Positions 26,830-37,768 of a stretch of DNA of 64,000 nucleotides are shown in pieces. This DNA comes from Duganella alba (GTDB lineage: Bacteria > Pseudomonadota > Gammaproteobacteria > Burkholderiales > Burkholderiaceae_D), in assembly GCF_009674495.1 (NCBI RefSeq), contig NZ_WKJN01000010.1:124001-188000 (forward strand), read 5' to 3'. The position numbers were made by a program, and so were the translations under genes. The notes beneath the pieces are model-generated. The model worked only from the letters and a program-made list of their open reading frames with translations. It was not told the origin of the DNA and did not search any database. Position 1 is the first letter of the stretch; each line of letters starts with the position of its first letter.

Positions 26830-28713
26830 TTATTGATACTTGATGCTCCACTTGATCGTCAGCGGCTCCTTCAAGGTCAGCTTGCCGGTGCTGCAGGTCA
26901 CCAGCGTTTTCATCGCGCCATACGGCGCCATGAAGTCCTTGCTGCCATTGGTCGGCGCGGACTGGCATTGCTGCAAGCCGCTGACACTGTATTCCTTCAC
27001 ATCGCCTTGCGCGAACGTGACGGTATTACCCTGAATAGTAGCCTGATCCGAGAACGACGCGAATTCCAGTGAAATCTTCTCCACTTCCTGCGCGCCCACC
27101 GGCGTGTAGACATCGGTGCGGGTCATCATGCCGTGTTCCAGCTTGTAGGTGGTGTGCAGCTTGATGCGCGCGTCCTTCACCGGCGAGCGCTTGCCCAGCT
27201 TGTCCAGTTCATCCTGGCGATAGGTGATGGTGTAGCGCTCACCATCCCTGGCGGTCTTGATGTCCTTCAGCCAGGCGGCGGCTATCAGTTGCGAGCCGTC
27301 GGCCATGGTGAACTTCGGCAGCAGCTGCGGATGCGCGCTGCCGCTGTCCGACACGCCGGACACGATGCCCTGCGCGAACGGCAGCGGGTAGTAAGGGCTG
27401 TTGTCATGCTGGCTGATGCCGCCGTTGATCATGTTCAGGCTGACCACGTGTTTGCCGTCGCGGAAAATCGCCAGCGCGCGGTCGTACTCGCCCTGCGCGA
27501 AGGTGGTCACGCTGAACTGCGGACGGGTCTTGTCCAGCCACGCCTGCAGGTCGGCTTTCGGCGACACGTCCTTGAAGCCGGCCTCGTTCCACATCTCGTT
27601 GGTGGACAGCAGCTGGTGCAGCAGCGAGAAGTTCTCGCCGAGGATGCGGTGCTTGCCGCGATAGGTATCGGTGCGGCGACCCTTGCCCCACATGTCCAGC
27701 GAATGCATGGACGGGTCGTACCAGAAGTCCATGTAGCGCGCCGCCACGCGCGAGGAGAAGGCGTAGGCGTACTGCTTCTCTTCCGGCGTCAGTACGTTCA
27801 GGTAGGCGGATACCGACAGGATCTCCACCAGCGCCGTCTCGCCATACGGTCCCAGGCTGCGGCCAAAGCTGAAGCCATCGCCGGCGGTGTTGGAGACGTT
27901 CAGCGCGATGTCGGCCGCCTTGCGCAGCAAGCCTTTCAGCTCATCGGTCGGTTGCAGGCCGGTTTCCAGGAAGCGCTCGCAGATCTCGGCGATCAGCAGA
28001 ATGCTGTAACGGTCGAAGCGCCCTTCGCCGTCGGTCTCGTCGGAGAAGCCGAATTTGCCGGAGTAGGTCTTGTAATGCGTGAGCATTTTCTCCAGCAGCA
28101 CCTTGCCGGCGCTGTCGTCCTCCCATCCCATCAGCATGCGCAGGCGCGCGATGCTGAAGGCGACGCCGTAGTAATTGGTCGGCAGCGAGATCAGATCCCA
28201 CTGCGGCGTGACGAAGGTTCGCCAGTCCAGCTGCTTGCGCAGCTTCTCCAGCGTGGCCGGGCTGACGGCGCGTTCCAGCAGGCCGGCCTGCTTCAGCTTC
28301 ACCAGCGTGCCGATGTAGTAGTAGATGCCCCAGGTGTGGTTGTCCATGCCGACGGTCATGTCGGCGATGTCGCGGTAATCCTTCAGCTTCTGTTCCAGCG
28401 TCGGATCGTCCTTCGGCGTGTTGAGCAGCACATGGCCCAGGCCCGCCGCCACTTTCCCCGGCAGGAATTTGTCGCCGCTCTTGAACGGCGAGGTGCCGTC
28501 CATGACGATGCCCTCTTTTTCCGTCGCCAGCTTCTTGAAGAAATAGTCCAACTGCTTGTATGCGTTGTCCTGCACGATGCGGTTCATCGGTGTGGTCGCC
28601 AGCGGCGGCACGTAGTTGGCGGGCGTGACCTGGGTGGGAATCTGGGCGACAGCGGCGGAGGCGGGAGCGAAGGCCAGCAGCACCGCCAGCGCGGTGGAAT
28701 TCAAGGATGTCAT
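26830..28713 (-). CDS. Exported protein, candidate polysaccharide lyase of unassigned family
   Basis: A 627-residue secreted protein that I cannot place in a named family. After a signal peptide (about 1-24) it has a long helical region (about 40-390) with paired aromatic helices such as GMDNHTWGIYYYIGTLVKLK, PTNYYGVAFSIARLRMLMGW and GRFDRYSILLIAEICERF. A motif rich in His/Arg/Lys follows (SMHSLDMWGKGRR), then a beta-rich C-terminal half. That order, an alpha/alpha toroid followed by beta sandwich, is the layout of several polyanion lyases. Its position as first gene of the minus arm, beside GH105 and uronate dehydrogenase, supports a lyase acting on uronate polymers. No substrate or catalytic residue is proven. 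Confidence 0.6.
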   Translation of the reverse strand: MTSLNSTALAVLLAFAPASAAVAQIPTQVTPANYVPPLATTPMNRIVQDNAYKQLDYFFKKLATEKEGIVMDGTSPFKSGDKFLPGKVAAGLGHVLLNTPKDDPTLEQKLKDYRDIADMTVGMDNHTWGIYYYIGTLVKLKQAGLLERAVSPATLEKLRKQLDWRTFVTPQWDLISLPTNYYGVAFSIARLRMLMGWEDDSAGKVLLEKMLTHYKTYSGKFGFSDETDGEGRFDRYSILLIAEICERFLETGLQPTDELKGLLRKAADIALNVSNTAGDGFSFGRSLGPYGETALVEILSVSAYLNVLTPEEKQYAYAFSSRVAARYMDFWYDPSMHSLDMWGKGRRTDTYRGKHRILGENFSLLHQLLSTNEMWNEAGFKDVSPKADLQAWLDKTRPQFSVTTFAQGEYDRALAIFRDGKHVVSLNMINGGISQHDNSPYYPLPFAQGIVSGVSDSGSAHPQLLPKFTMADGSQLIAAAWLKDIKTARDGERYTITYRQDELDKLGKRSPVKDARIKLHTTYKLEHGMMTRTDVYTPVGAQEVEKISLEFASFSDQATIQGNTVTFAQGDVKEYSVSGLQQCQSAPTNGSKDFMAPYGAMKTLVTCSTGKLTLKEPLTIKWSIKYQ

Positions 28714-28734
28714 GTGGTGTCTCAATTTTTATGG

Positions 28735-28744
28735 AAAACGTTTT
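28735..28744. promoter_or_regulatory. LacI-type operator (minus arm side)
   Basis: AAAACGTTTT, a perfect 10-bp palindrome with central CG, lies 22 bp upstream of the start codon of the candidate lyase. Size and central CG fit a LacI-family operator that would block the minus-arm promoter. Confidence 0.5.
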
Positions 28745-28798
28745 ACGGATGGTATGTGATTTTTTTGTCGAGGTAAAGCGTGGACTGGCGCAACGAAG

Positions 28799-28810
28799 TT
28801 AAACGATTAG
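28799..28810. promoter_or_regulatory. LacI-type operator, imperfect copy
   Basis: TTAAACGATTAG resembles the perfect palindrome at 28845-28856 and sits directly upstream of the -35 box of the uronate dehydrogenase promoter. The two centres are 46 bp apart. Confidence 0.4.
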
Positions 28811-28811
28811 A

Positions 28812-28839
28812 TTGACCTCAGAACGAAAATGGTTATACT
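28812..28839 (+). promoter_or_regulatory. Sigma-70 promoter of uronate dehydrogenase
   Basis: TTGACC at 28812-28817 and TATACT at 28834-28839 are separated by 16 bp, a near-consensus promoter. The start of transcription would fall around 28846, inside the perfect palindrome at 28845-28856, a simple steric repression layout. Confidence 0.65.
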
Positions 28840-28844
28840 TGCGA

Positions 28845-28856
28845 TTAAACGTTTAA
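28845..28856. promoter_or_regulatory. LacI-type operator over the udh start site
   Basis: TTAAACGTTTAA is a perfect 12-bp palindrome with central CG. It begins 5 bp downstream of the -10 box, so a bound repressor would cover the transcription start. Confidence 0.6.
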
Positions 28857-28883
28857 CCAACAAGCCAAACACAGACCAAAAAC

Positions 28884-29705
28884 ATGACCACTACTTCAAG
28901 CGCAAAACCTTTCAAACGCATCCTGCTGACCGGCGCCGGCGGCGGCCTGGGAACCATTCTGCGCGAGAGCGCCAAGGCCTGGGCGGATGTCGTCCGCCTG
29001 AATGACGTCAGGGACCTGGGCCCGGCGCGCGCAGGCGAGGAAATCGTTATCGGCGACCTGGCCGACCGCGACAAGGTCATGGCAATGATGGAAGGCGTGG
29101 ACGCCGTGCTGCACTTCGGCGGCATTTCGGTGGAAGACAAGTTCGAACCGATCATGAACGCCAACATCCTCGGCCTGCACCACCTGTACGAGGCGATCCA
29201 CAAGTGCGGCGTCAAGCGCGTGATCTACGCCAGCTCCAGCCACGTGGTGGGCTACTACAAGACCACCGACCTGGTGGACGCCAGCATGCCGCTGCGCCCG
29301 GACGGTTTCTACGGCGTGTCGAAAGCCTTCGGCGAAGCGCTGTCGCGCTACTACTACGACCGCTTCGGCACCGAGACCGTTTGCCTGCGCATCGGCTCCT
29401 CGTTCCCGGAACCGAAGAATCCGCGCATGATGGTCACCTACCTGGCCTACGAAGACCTGGTTGAACTGATCCGCTGCTCGCTGTTCACGCCGCGCGTCGG
29501 CCACACCATCACCTTCGGCACCTCGGACAACGCCGTCAAATGGTGGGACAACAAGCACGCCTCGCACCTGGGCTACGTGCCGCAGCACAGCTCCGCCGAC
29601 TACGCCGGCAACTTCCCCGACAGCGCCGACTACCCGGCCGCCGGCGATGCGCCAACGATTTACCAGGGCGGGCCGTTCGTGACGGCCGGCCCGATCTACA
29701 AATAA
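28884..29705 (+). CDS. udh: Uronate dehydrogenase (NAD-dependent epimerase/dehydratase family)
   Basis: A 273-residue extended SDR. ILLTGAGGGLGTILRE is the NAD site, SSSHVVGYY and YGVSKAFGE give the Ser/Tyr/Lys catalytic set, and the chain ends RVGHTITFGTSDN...YPAAGDAPTIYQGGPF, all as in bacterial uronate dehydrogenases. The enzyme oxidises D-glucuronate or D-galacturonate to the aldarolactone in the cytosol. It heads the plus arm of the locus, 31 bp before the GH105 fusion gene, behind a well-formed promoter flanked by operator palindromes. Confidence 0.88.
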   Translation: MTTTSSAKPFKRILLTGAGGGLGTILRESAKAWADVVRLNDVRDLGPARAGEEIVIGDLADRDKVMAMMEGVDAVLHFGGISVEDKFEPIMNANILGLHHLYEAIHKCGVKRVIYASSSHVVGYYKTTDLVDASMPLRPDGFYGVSKAFGEALSRYYYDRFGTETVCLRIGSSFPEPKNPRMMVTYLAYEDLVELIRCSLFTPRVGHTITFGTSDNAVKWWDNKHASHLGYVPQHSSADYAGNFPDSADYPAAGDAPTIYQGGPFVTAGPIYK

Positions 29706-29736
29706 AAAATACATAGCCATCACGGAGACAAACCGC

Positions 29737-31929
29737 ATGACCTCATCGCATCTGCGTATTGCAGTACTGGCCGCCGTGGCGGCCATGTGCCACACCGTTC
29801 CCGCCTGGGCCGCCGACACGCCTGCCGTGCAGGCGGCTTTACCGTCGGCGGCCATCAATCCCAAGGCCGTGCTGTCCACCATGGAGCGCGTGGCCGACTG
29901 GCAGCTGGCCAATCCCAGCAAGCACCGCCCGGACGACTGGACGCAGGCGGTGGGCTACAACGGCATCATGGCGCTGGCGAACATCTCGGGCAGCAGCAAG
30001 TACCGCGATGCGATGATCGCCATGGGCGAAAAGAACAACTGGAACCTCGGCCCGAATCACTACCACGCGGACGACCACATCGTCGGCCAGACCTACGCCG
30101 AGCTGTATCTGCAAACGCACGATCCGAAGATGATCGCGCCGATGCGCGCCGGCTTCGACGACATCCTGGCCAACCGCCGCAACGGCACGCTGGAATTCAC
30201 CGTCAAGGGCAACCAGGACCGCTGGTCGTGGTGCGACGCGCTGTACATGGCGCCGCCGGCCTGGCTGCGCCTGTGGGCCATCACCGGCGACCAGCGCTAC
30301 CTGGACTTCGCCATCAGCGAATGGTGGGTGACCTCCGACTACCTGTACGACAAGGAAGAACACCTGTACTTCCGCGACTCCAACTACTTCGACAAGCGCG
30401 AAGCCAACGGCAAGAAGGTCTACTGGGGACGCGGCAACGGCTGGGTGATGGGTGGCCTGGTACGCGTGCTGCAATACCTGCCGGAGAATCATCCGGAACG
30501 CGCGCGCTTCGTGCAGCAGTACCAGGACATGGCGGCCAGGCTGCTGACGCTGCAGCAGCCGGACGGCCTGTGGCGCGCCAGCCTGCTCGATCCCGATACC
30601 TATCCGATGAAGGAGTCGAGCGGCTCGGCCTTGTACGCCTATGCCTTCGCCTGGGGCGTCAACCAGGGCCTGCTGGATGCCAAGTCCTTCAAGCCGGCGG
30701 TGCAGAAGGCGTGGACCGCGCTGGTGGCCAACGTCCAGCCGGACGGCAAGCTGACGCACGTGCAGCCCATCGGCCTGGCGCCGAAAGTCTTCGATGACAA
30801 CTTGACCGAAGTCTATGGCGTCGGCGGCTTCCTGCTGGCCGGCAGCGAGGTGTACCGCATGGCGGTGCTGGAGAAAACCAAACCGCAGACCGTCAGCGTG
30901 GCCAATCCCACCGGCGGCGTGCGCGGCGACGAGCTGGCCGAAGCCACCATCGGCAAGGGCATCAGCAAGCCGGTGGTGATGGATGCCGCCACCTCGGCCA
31001 TTCTCAACTCGCAGGTGATCGGCAAGCAGATCGTGTTCCCGGTCAACCTGGCGGCCGGCGAAACGCGCCGCTACCTGGTGCTGCCGGCCGAGCGCCTGGC
31101 CGCCGTGCCACCGGCCGACGTCAAGACGCATGCGCGCTTCGTGCCGGAACGTCTGGACGATTTCGCCTGGGAGAGCGACCGCACCGCGCACCGCGTCTAC
31201 GGCCCCGCCATCATCAACGATCCGAAGGAACACCTGATCAGCAGCGGCGTGGACGTATGGGTCAAGAAGGTGCGCACGCCGGTGGTCGACAAATGGTATA
31301 AGCGCGGCGAGTATCACCACGACATCGGCGAAGGCCTGGACTTCTACGACGTGGGCCAGAGCCGCGGCTGCGGCGGCACCACCATCCTGGCGGACGGCAA
31401 GCTGCATAATTCCTCGAACTTCAGCAAGTGGAAGGTGCTTGCCGACGGCCCGCTGCGCTCCGTGTTCGAGCTGACCTATGCCGACTGGGACGCCGGCAAC
31501 GGCCGCAAGGTCTCGGAGGTCAAGCGCTTCTCGATTGACGCCGGTTCCAACATGACGCGCGTGGAAACCCGCTTCAAGGCCGCCGGCAAAGACCCGCTGA
31601 CAGTCGGTGTCGGCATCGCCCAGCGCGACGGCCAGGGACATTACACCGCCGACGGCGAGCAGCATCTGACCAGCTACTGGCAGCCGCCCCACGGCGATGA
31701 CGGCAACATCGGCTGCGGCGTGATCCTGCCCGCCGGCGCCGACAAGTTCGATGTGATCGACAAGCAGCAACTGACGATCGCCAACACCGCACCAGGCCAG
31801 CCCTTTGTCTACTACTTCGGCGCCGGCTGGAGCAAGAGCGGCGACTTTGCCGACGCCGCCGCCTGGGACGCCTACGTCCGCAGCTACGCGCAAAAGCTCA
31901 AAGCACCGCTCAAAGTCACCACCCAGTAA
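29737..31929 (+). CDS. GH105 unsaturated glucuronyl/rhamnogalacturonyl hydrolase fused to DUF4861
   Basis: A 730-residue exported two-domain protein. After a signal peptide (about 1-26), residues about 40-380 form a GH88/GH105 alpha/alpha barrel, with the conserved Asp residues in YHADDHIVGQTYAELY and WCDALYMAPPAW and an RGNGWVMGGL motif. These enzymes hydrate the double bond of unsaturated uronyl residues left by polysaccharide lyases. Residues about 420-725 match the DUF4861 domain (HDIGEGLDFYDVGQSRGCGG, LTSYWQPPHGDDGNIGCGV). The two are usually separate proteins. Presence of this enzyme implies lyase products as substrate and supports the lyase call on the other arm. Confidence 0.82.
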   Translation: MTSSHLRIAVLAAVAAMCHTVPAWAADTPAVQAALPSAAINPKAVLSTMERVADWQLANPSKHRPDDWTQAVGYNGIMALANISGSSKYRDAMIAMGEKNNWNLGPNHYHADDHIVGQTYAELYLQTHDPKMIAPMRAGFDDILANRRNGTLEFTVKGNQDRWSWCDALYMAPPAWLRLWAITGDQRYLDFAISEWWVTSDYLYDKEEHLYFRDSNYFDKREANGKKVYWGRGNGWVMGGLVRVLQYLPENHPERARFVQQYQDMAARLLTLQQPDGLWRASLLDPDTYPMKESSGSALYAYAFAWGVNQGLLDAKSFKPAVQKAWTALVANVQPDGKLTHVQPIGLAPKVFDDNLTEVYGVGGFLLAGSEVYRMAVLEKTKPQTVSVANPTGGVRGDELAEATIGKGISKPVVMDAATSAILNSQVIGKQIVFPVNLAAGETRRYLVLPAERLAAVPPADVKTHARFVPERLDDFAWESDRTAHRVYGPAIINDPKEHLISSGVDVWVKKVRTPVVDKWYKRGEYHHDIGEGLDFYDVGQSRGCGGTTILADGKLHNSSNFSKWKVLADGPLRSVFELTYADWDAGNGRKVSEVKRFSIDAGSNMTRVETRFKAAGKDPLTVGVGIAQRDGQGHYTADGEQHLTSYWQPPHGDDGNIGCGVILPAGADKFDVIDKQQLTIANTAPGQPFVYYFGAGWSKSGDFADAAAWDAYVRSYAQKLKAPLKVTTQ

Positions 31930-31980
31930 CCGTCCCGCCGGTCGTCCACCAGACGCCGGCGGATTTTTTCAACCCTGCTA

Positions 31981-31994
31981 TGGAAGCGCTACCA
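31981..31994. promoter_or_regulatory. LacI-type operator upstream of the TonB receptor
   Basis: TGGAAGCGCTACCA is a 14-bp near-perfect palindrome with central GCGC, 46 bp before the receptor start codon. It differs in sequence from the operators at the udh promoter, so a separate regulator may act here. Confidence 0.5.
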
Positions 31995-32039
31995 CAATCT
32001 AGTTGAAGTACCAAAATCAAAAACTATAGGAGATACCAC

Positions 32040-34427
32040 ATGCACTCGCACCAACCAACACTGCGGCGCATCACCGCCGCTGTGGCCCTCACGCTGCTGG
32101 GCGGCGCCGCGGCCGCGCAGGAAGCCGACAACGGCAAGCTCGAATCCGTCATCGTCACCGCCAACAAGCGCGCGCAGAACCTGCAGGACGTGCCCGCGTC
32201 CATCACCGTGCTGAACGACGCCGTCCTGCAACGCGCCAACGTGCGCGACCTGGAAGACATCCCCTCGCTGTCGCCGGCGCTGACGCTGTCCTACGGCACC
32301 CAGCCGGGCAACTTCAGCATCAATATGCGCGGCATCGGCACCTTCTCGCTGGGCATCGGCGTCGAGGCCGACGTGGCGGTCATCGTCGACGACGTGCCGC
32401 TGGGCATGCAGGCCGGCGCCTTCAAGGACCTGGCCGACGTCGGCCGCATCGAGGTGCTGAAAGGCCCGCAAAGCACGCTGTTCGGCAAGAGCTCGATTGC
32501 CGGCGCGATCAACATCACCACCAAGCCGATCGGCGGACCGTGGAAGACCAACGCCACCACCTACGTCACCAATGACGACGAATGGCGCGTCGGCGTCAGC
32601 ACCGGCGGTTCGGTGTCCGACACCTTGCGCGTGCGCCTGGCCGCCAGCAAGACCAACTTCGACGGCACGCTCAACAACCTGACCACCGGCAAAAAACTCA
32701 ACGGCAGCAAGGGCGACAACATCAGCGGCAAGCTGGAATGGCAACCGCTGGAGGAACTGACCCTGACGCTGACGCCGCACTACAACCGCACCGAAAAATT
32801 CTGCTGCTCGACCGCCTTCACCTCGATGTCGCCGGGCGCGCTGTACCGCAATGCGCCGCAGCTGCCGCCGTCAGTGGTGCTGTCCGGCATCACCATCAGC
32901 CCGGACAACCGCGACGTGCGCAACGACTACCCGACCGGCGGCAAGTTCCACGACGCCGGCACCGGCGTCAAGCTGGACTGGGCCTTCGACGACAAGAGCC
33001 CACTGGCCGGCCACACGCTGAGCTCGATCTCGTCGTACAGCAAGTACCATATGGACGACTACCAGGACAACGACAACACCGACGTCGATATCCTGCCGTT
33101 CCTGCTGCTGCCGAACGGCCAGCCGACCGGCATGCATGGCGGCCTGTACCAGTACGGCTTCTTCGACGTCAAATCGACCACCCAGGAATTCCGCCTGACC
33201 TCGCCGGACAAGGGCGCGCTGCGCTACGTGGCCGGCCTGTGGTACGGCAAGAACGACCTGACGCGCGAGCTGACCAAGGCGCCGCTGATCCAGGCCTACG
33301 GCACCGCCTATGGCGCCGACGCCTGGAACACCAGCAAGGCCATCTACGGCCAGGGCTCGTGGGACTTCCGTCCGGACACCAGCCTGATCGTCGGCGCCCG
33401 CTACAACGACGAGGACACCGGCTACAACTTCCGCCGCTACACGGTGCCGCCGCAGGCGCACGCCACCACCGAGTTCTACACCAAGTCCGACACCGACAAG
33501 AGCAGCACCTGGAAGCTGGGCCTGGAACACCGCCTGAGCAAGGACGGCATGGTGTACGCGATGGCCTCGACCGGCCACAAGGGCAAGGCCTACGACCTGA
33601 CCTCGGGCTTCACGGCCGCTACCGCCGCCCTGCCGGCGGTAGCGCCGGAAACCGCCAAGAGCTACGAGCTGGGCTGGAAGCAGAGCCTGTGGGACAACCG
33701 CGCGATGTTCAGCGTGGCGCTGTTCCGGACGAACTTCAAGCACTTCCAGCAATCGTCGAGCTTCTTTGACGACGACGGCACCTTCCGCACCGGCCTGAAC
33801 AGCATCGGCGGCCTGCGCACCCAGGGTCTGGAAGTCGAAGGCAACGTCCGCGTGACGCGCGAACTGCAGCTCAACGGCAGCTTCGCTTATACGGAAGCCA
33901 CGATCCAGTCGTTCGAGAACGGTCCGTGCTACAACGTCATCAACGCTGCCGGCACCGCCGGCGTGCCGGGACCGGGCTGCGCGCAGAATCCCAAGTTCAA
34001 CAACACCTTCGTGCAGAACCTGGCCGGCAAGACCCTGCCGAACGCGCCCAAGGTCAAGGTCAACCTGGGCGGTCAATATGATTTGATGCTGCCTTCGTAC
34101 AGCTTCAACGGCTTTGTCTCTGGCTCGACGCGCTACCAGAGCCGCACGCAGTTCTCGCTGAACCAGGACCCGGGCACCATCCAGGGCGCCTACAGCATCA
34201 CCAACCTGAGTTTTGGCGTCAAGGACAAGCAGGACCGCTACAAGGTCAGCTTCCTGGTCAACAACCTGTTCGACAAGCGCTACGCGACCGGCCTGAACAA
34301 CGCCATCGCCAACGGCACCTGGAGCCCGAAAGCGCCGAACACGCCGGTGGCGGTCAACACCACCGAATGGATGCCGCCGCGCGACTTCCAACGCTACTTC
34401 GGCGCCCGCCTCGACGTAACGTTCTAA
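32040..34427 (+). CDS. TonB-dependent outer membrane receptor (uronate locus)
   Basis: A 795-residue TonB-dependent transducer. A signal peptide (about 1-26, ending AAAAQ) is followed by a plug domain with LESVIVTANKRAQNLQDVPASITVL, in which the VIVTA segment is the TonB-box region, and by NMRGIGTF and VLKGPQSTLFGKSSIAGAI. The 22-strand barrel ends in ARLDVTF with the terminal Phe. It should import oligosaccharides made from uronate-containing glycans. AGGAG precedes the ATG. It closes the plus arm and is followed by a strong terminator. Confidence 0.9.
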   Translation: MHSHQPTLRRITAAVALTLLGGAAAAQEADNGKLESVIVTANKRAQNLQDVPASITVLNDAVLQRANVRDLEDIPSLSPALTLSYGTQPGNFSINMRGIGTFSLGIGVEADVAVIVDDVPLGMQAGAFKDLADVGRIEVLKGPQSTLFGKSSIAGAINITTKPIGGPWKTNATTYVTNDDEWRVGVSTGGSVSDTLRVRLAASKTNFDGTLNNLTTGKKLNGSKGDNISGKLEWQPLEELTLTLTPHYNRTEKFCCSTAFTSMSPGALYRNAPQLPPSVVLSGITISPDNRDVRNDYPTGGKFHDAGTGVKLDWAFDDKSPLAGHTLSSISSYSKYHMDDYQDNDNTDVDILPFLLLPNGQPTGMHGGLYQYGFFDVKSTTQEFRLTSPDKGALRYVAGLWYGKNDLTRELTKAPLIQAYGTAYGADAWNTSKAIYGQGSWDFRPDTSLIVGARYNDEDTGYNFRRYTVPPQAHATTEFYTKSDTDKSSTWKLGLEHRLSKDGMVYAMASTGHKGKAYDLTSGFTAATAALPAVAPETAKSYELGWKQSLWDNRAMFSVALFRTNFKHFQQSSSFFDDDGTFRTGLNSIGGLRTQGLEVEGNVRVTRELQLNGSFAYTEATIQSFENGPCYNVINAAGTAGVPGPGCAQNPKFNNTFVQNLAGKTLPNAPKVKVNLGGQYDLMLPSYSFNGFVSGSTRYQSRTQFSLNQDPGTIQGAYSITNLSFGVKDKQDRYKVSFLVNNLFDKRYATGLNNAIANGTWSPKAPNTPVAVNTTEWMPPRDFQRYFGARLDVTF

Positions 34428-34469
34428 AGAGCATCTCCCTCGCGACTCCGCTCTACCGGTCGCTATTTC

Positions 34470-34501
34470 GCCCTCGCAGCTTGCTGCGGGGGCTTTTTTT
34501 T
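34470..34501 (+). terminator. Rho-independent terminator after the TonB receptor
   Basis: An 11-bp stem (34470-34480 with 34483-34493, one G-T pair) is followed by eight T. It lies 43 bp after the receptor stop and ends the uronate plus arm. Confidence 0.88.
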
Positions 34502-34636
34502 CATTCAGCGTTAAGGGAGGGTCGATTACGCTTGAGTCACATTGGCAAAATTGCGTGTCCGGCATGGTAAGCTTCGACCCCGGCGCCCTGCTTGCCGTTC
34601 CTTTTTCTCAATCTTCCACGTGTAAATACTTAATTC

Positions 34637-35473
34637 ATGGACATCGTACTCGCGCTGAAAGCCCTCATCATGGGCCTGGTTGAAGGTTTTACGGAGTTTT
34701 TGCCGATTTCCTCCACAGGTCACCTGATCCTGACTGAGCACCTGCTGGGTTTCCACGGCATGGAAGAAAAAATGAAAGTGTTCGAGATCGTCATCCAGGC
34801 CGGCGCCATGCTGGCCGTGATCTGGGAGTTCCGCGCCCGCATCATCGCCGTGCTGACCGGTCTCGGTGATCCAAAACAACAACGCTTCGCCACCAACGTG
34901 GTGATCGCCTTCATCCCGGCCGCCGTGCTCGGCGTGCTGTTCGACAAGGCCATCAAGCGCGTGCTGTTCGCGCCGGTGCCGGTGGCGCTGGCCTTCATCA
35001 TCGGCGGCTTCATCATCCTGTGGGTGGAAAAACGCGCCAAGGACAAGCCAACTTCGGCCCGCATCACCTCGGTCGACGACCTCAAGCCGCTCGATGCGCT
35101 GAAAATCGGCATCGCCCAGGCCTTTGCCCTGATCCCCGGCACCAGCCGCTCCGGCGCCACCATCATGGGCAGCATGATCTTCGGCCTGTCGCGCCAGGTC
35201 GCCACCGAATTCTCGTTCTTCCTGGCGATTCCGACCCTGATGGGCGCCACCATCTACTCGCTGTACAAGGAACGCGCGCTGCTGTCGGCCGCCGACCTGC
35301 CGCTGTTTACCATCGGCACCGTATCGGCGTTCATCTCGGCTTTCCTGTGCGTGCGCTGGCTGCTGCGCTATATCAGCTCGCACACCTTTACGGTATTTGC
35401 GTGGTATCGCATCGCTTTTGGCCTGCTGGTGCTCGTGACCGCGTATACTGGCGCCATCGTCTGGGCCGAATAA
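34637..35473 (+). CDS. uppP: Undecaprenyl-diphosphatase
   Basis: A 278-residue inner-membrane protein with the two UppP/BacA signatures: [17 protein letters not shown] near the N-terminus and [10 protein letters not shown] in the second repeat. It has about seven hydrophobic helices. It dephosphorylates undecaprenyl diphosphate to recycle the lipid carrier for peptidoglycan and confers basal bacitracin tolerance. It is a core gene standing 28 bp before recQ. Confidence 0.95.
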   Translation: MDIVLALKALIMGLVEGFTEFLPISSTGHLILTEHLLGFHGMEEKMKVFEIVIQAGAMLAVIWEFRARIIAVLTGLGDPKQQRFATNVVIAFIPAAVLGVLFDKAIKRVLFAPVPVALAFIIGGFIILWVEKRAKDKPTSARITSVDDLKPLDALKIGIAQAFALIPGTSRSGATIMGSMIFGLSRQVATEFSFFLAIPTLMGATIYSLYKERALLSAADLPLFTIGTVSAFISAFLCVRWLLRYISSHTFTVFAWYRIAFGLLVLVTAYTGAIVWAE

Positions 35474-35501
35474 CACTTTTCCGTAAAGCAGTAGCAGTAT
35501 C

Positions 35502-37322
<1,821 letters not shown>

Positions 37323-37766
37323 TCAGCGGCAGGCGATATTGATCGTCCGCGCGCCGACTTTGGAGCTTGGCTTGTAGCTCACCGAGCAGGTGGCGTATTG
37401 CGGCAATATCTGTTTCGCCAGCGTGATCTCGCCAGCCGCTCCGCCATAGCCGCACACCAGCCACAGGCCATCCCTGAATTCAACGTCGAACCGCCAGGTT
37501 TCAACGGTTTGCGCGCCTTTGCGCTCCACGGAAGCAGGCTTGAGATCCGCACGCTTCTCCGGCGGACCATTGCTAAAACCGGCAGAACTCAACCTGAAAT
37601 TTCCGGACGGTCTGGCGGCCCAATCCGACGAAGCGACCGTGATGGCGGCAGCACTGACGACATCCGGGCAAACTAATGACGCCGATTCGGCACCCATTGT
37701 CAGCGCCGGCATAAAAGCCAACGCAACCAGGATTCCGTATAAGTCATATCGCGGATTGGTTTTCAT
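37323..37766 (-). CDS. STY0301-like exported small protein, possible immunity protein
   Basis: A 147-residue exported protein with a signal peptide ending around MGAES (about residue 25). The mature part has the STY0301-family look: an early Cys-Pro, a central FSNGPPEKRADL, WRFDVEFRDGLWLVCGYG and a closing pair of cysteines in ATCSVSY and NIACR. It starts 2 bp after the stop of a BPSL0067-type gene. A periplasmic partner directly behind a predicted amidase is the layout of type VI secretion effector and immunity pairs; that role is inference. Base composition is AT-richer than in recQ beside it. Confidence 0.65.
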   Translation of the reverse strand: MKTNPRYDLYGILVALAFMPALTMGAESASLVCPDVVSAAAITVASSDWAARPSGNFRLSSAGFSNGPPEKRADLKPASVERKGAQTVETWRFDVEFRDGLWLVCGYGGAAGEITLAKQILPQYATCSVSYKPSSKVGARTINIACR

Positions 37767-37768
37767 AA

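Noticed and set aside
29839..31893. A 684-codon minus-strand open frame
   Set aside because: It mirrors the GH105-DUF4861 gene and has shadow composition; the plus-strand product has catalytic motifs and a signal peptide.
32871..34565. A 564-codon minus-strand open frame
   Set aside because: It is antisense to the TonB receptor and runs through its terminator; no domain can be seen.
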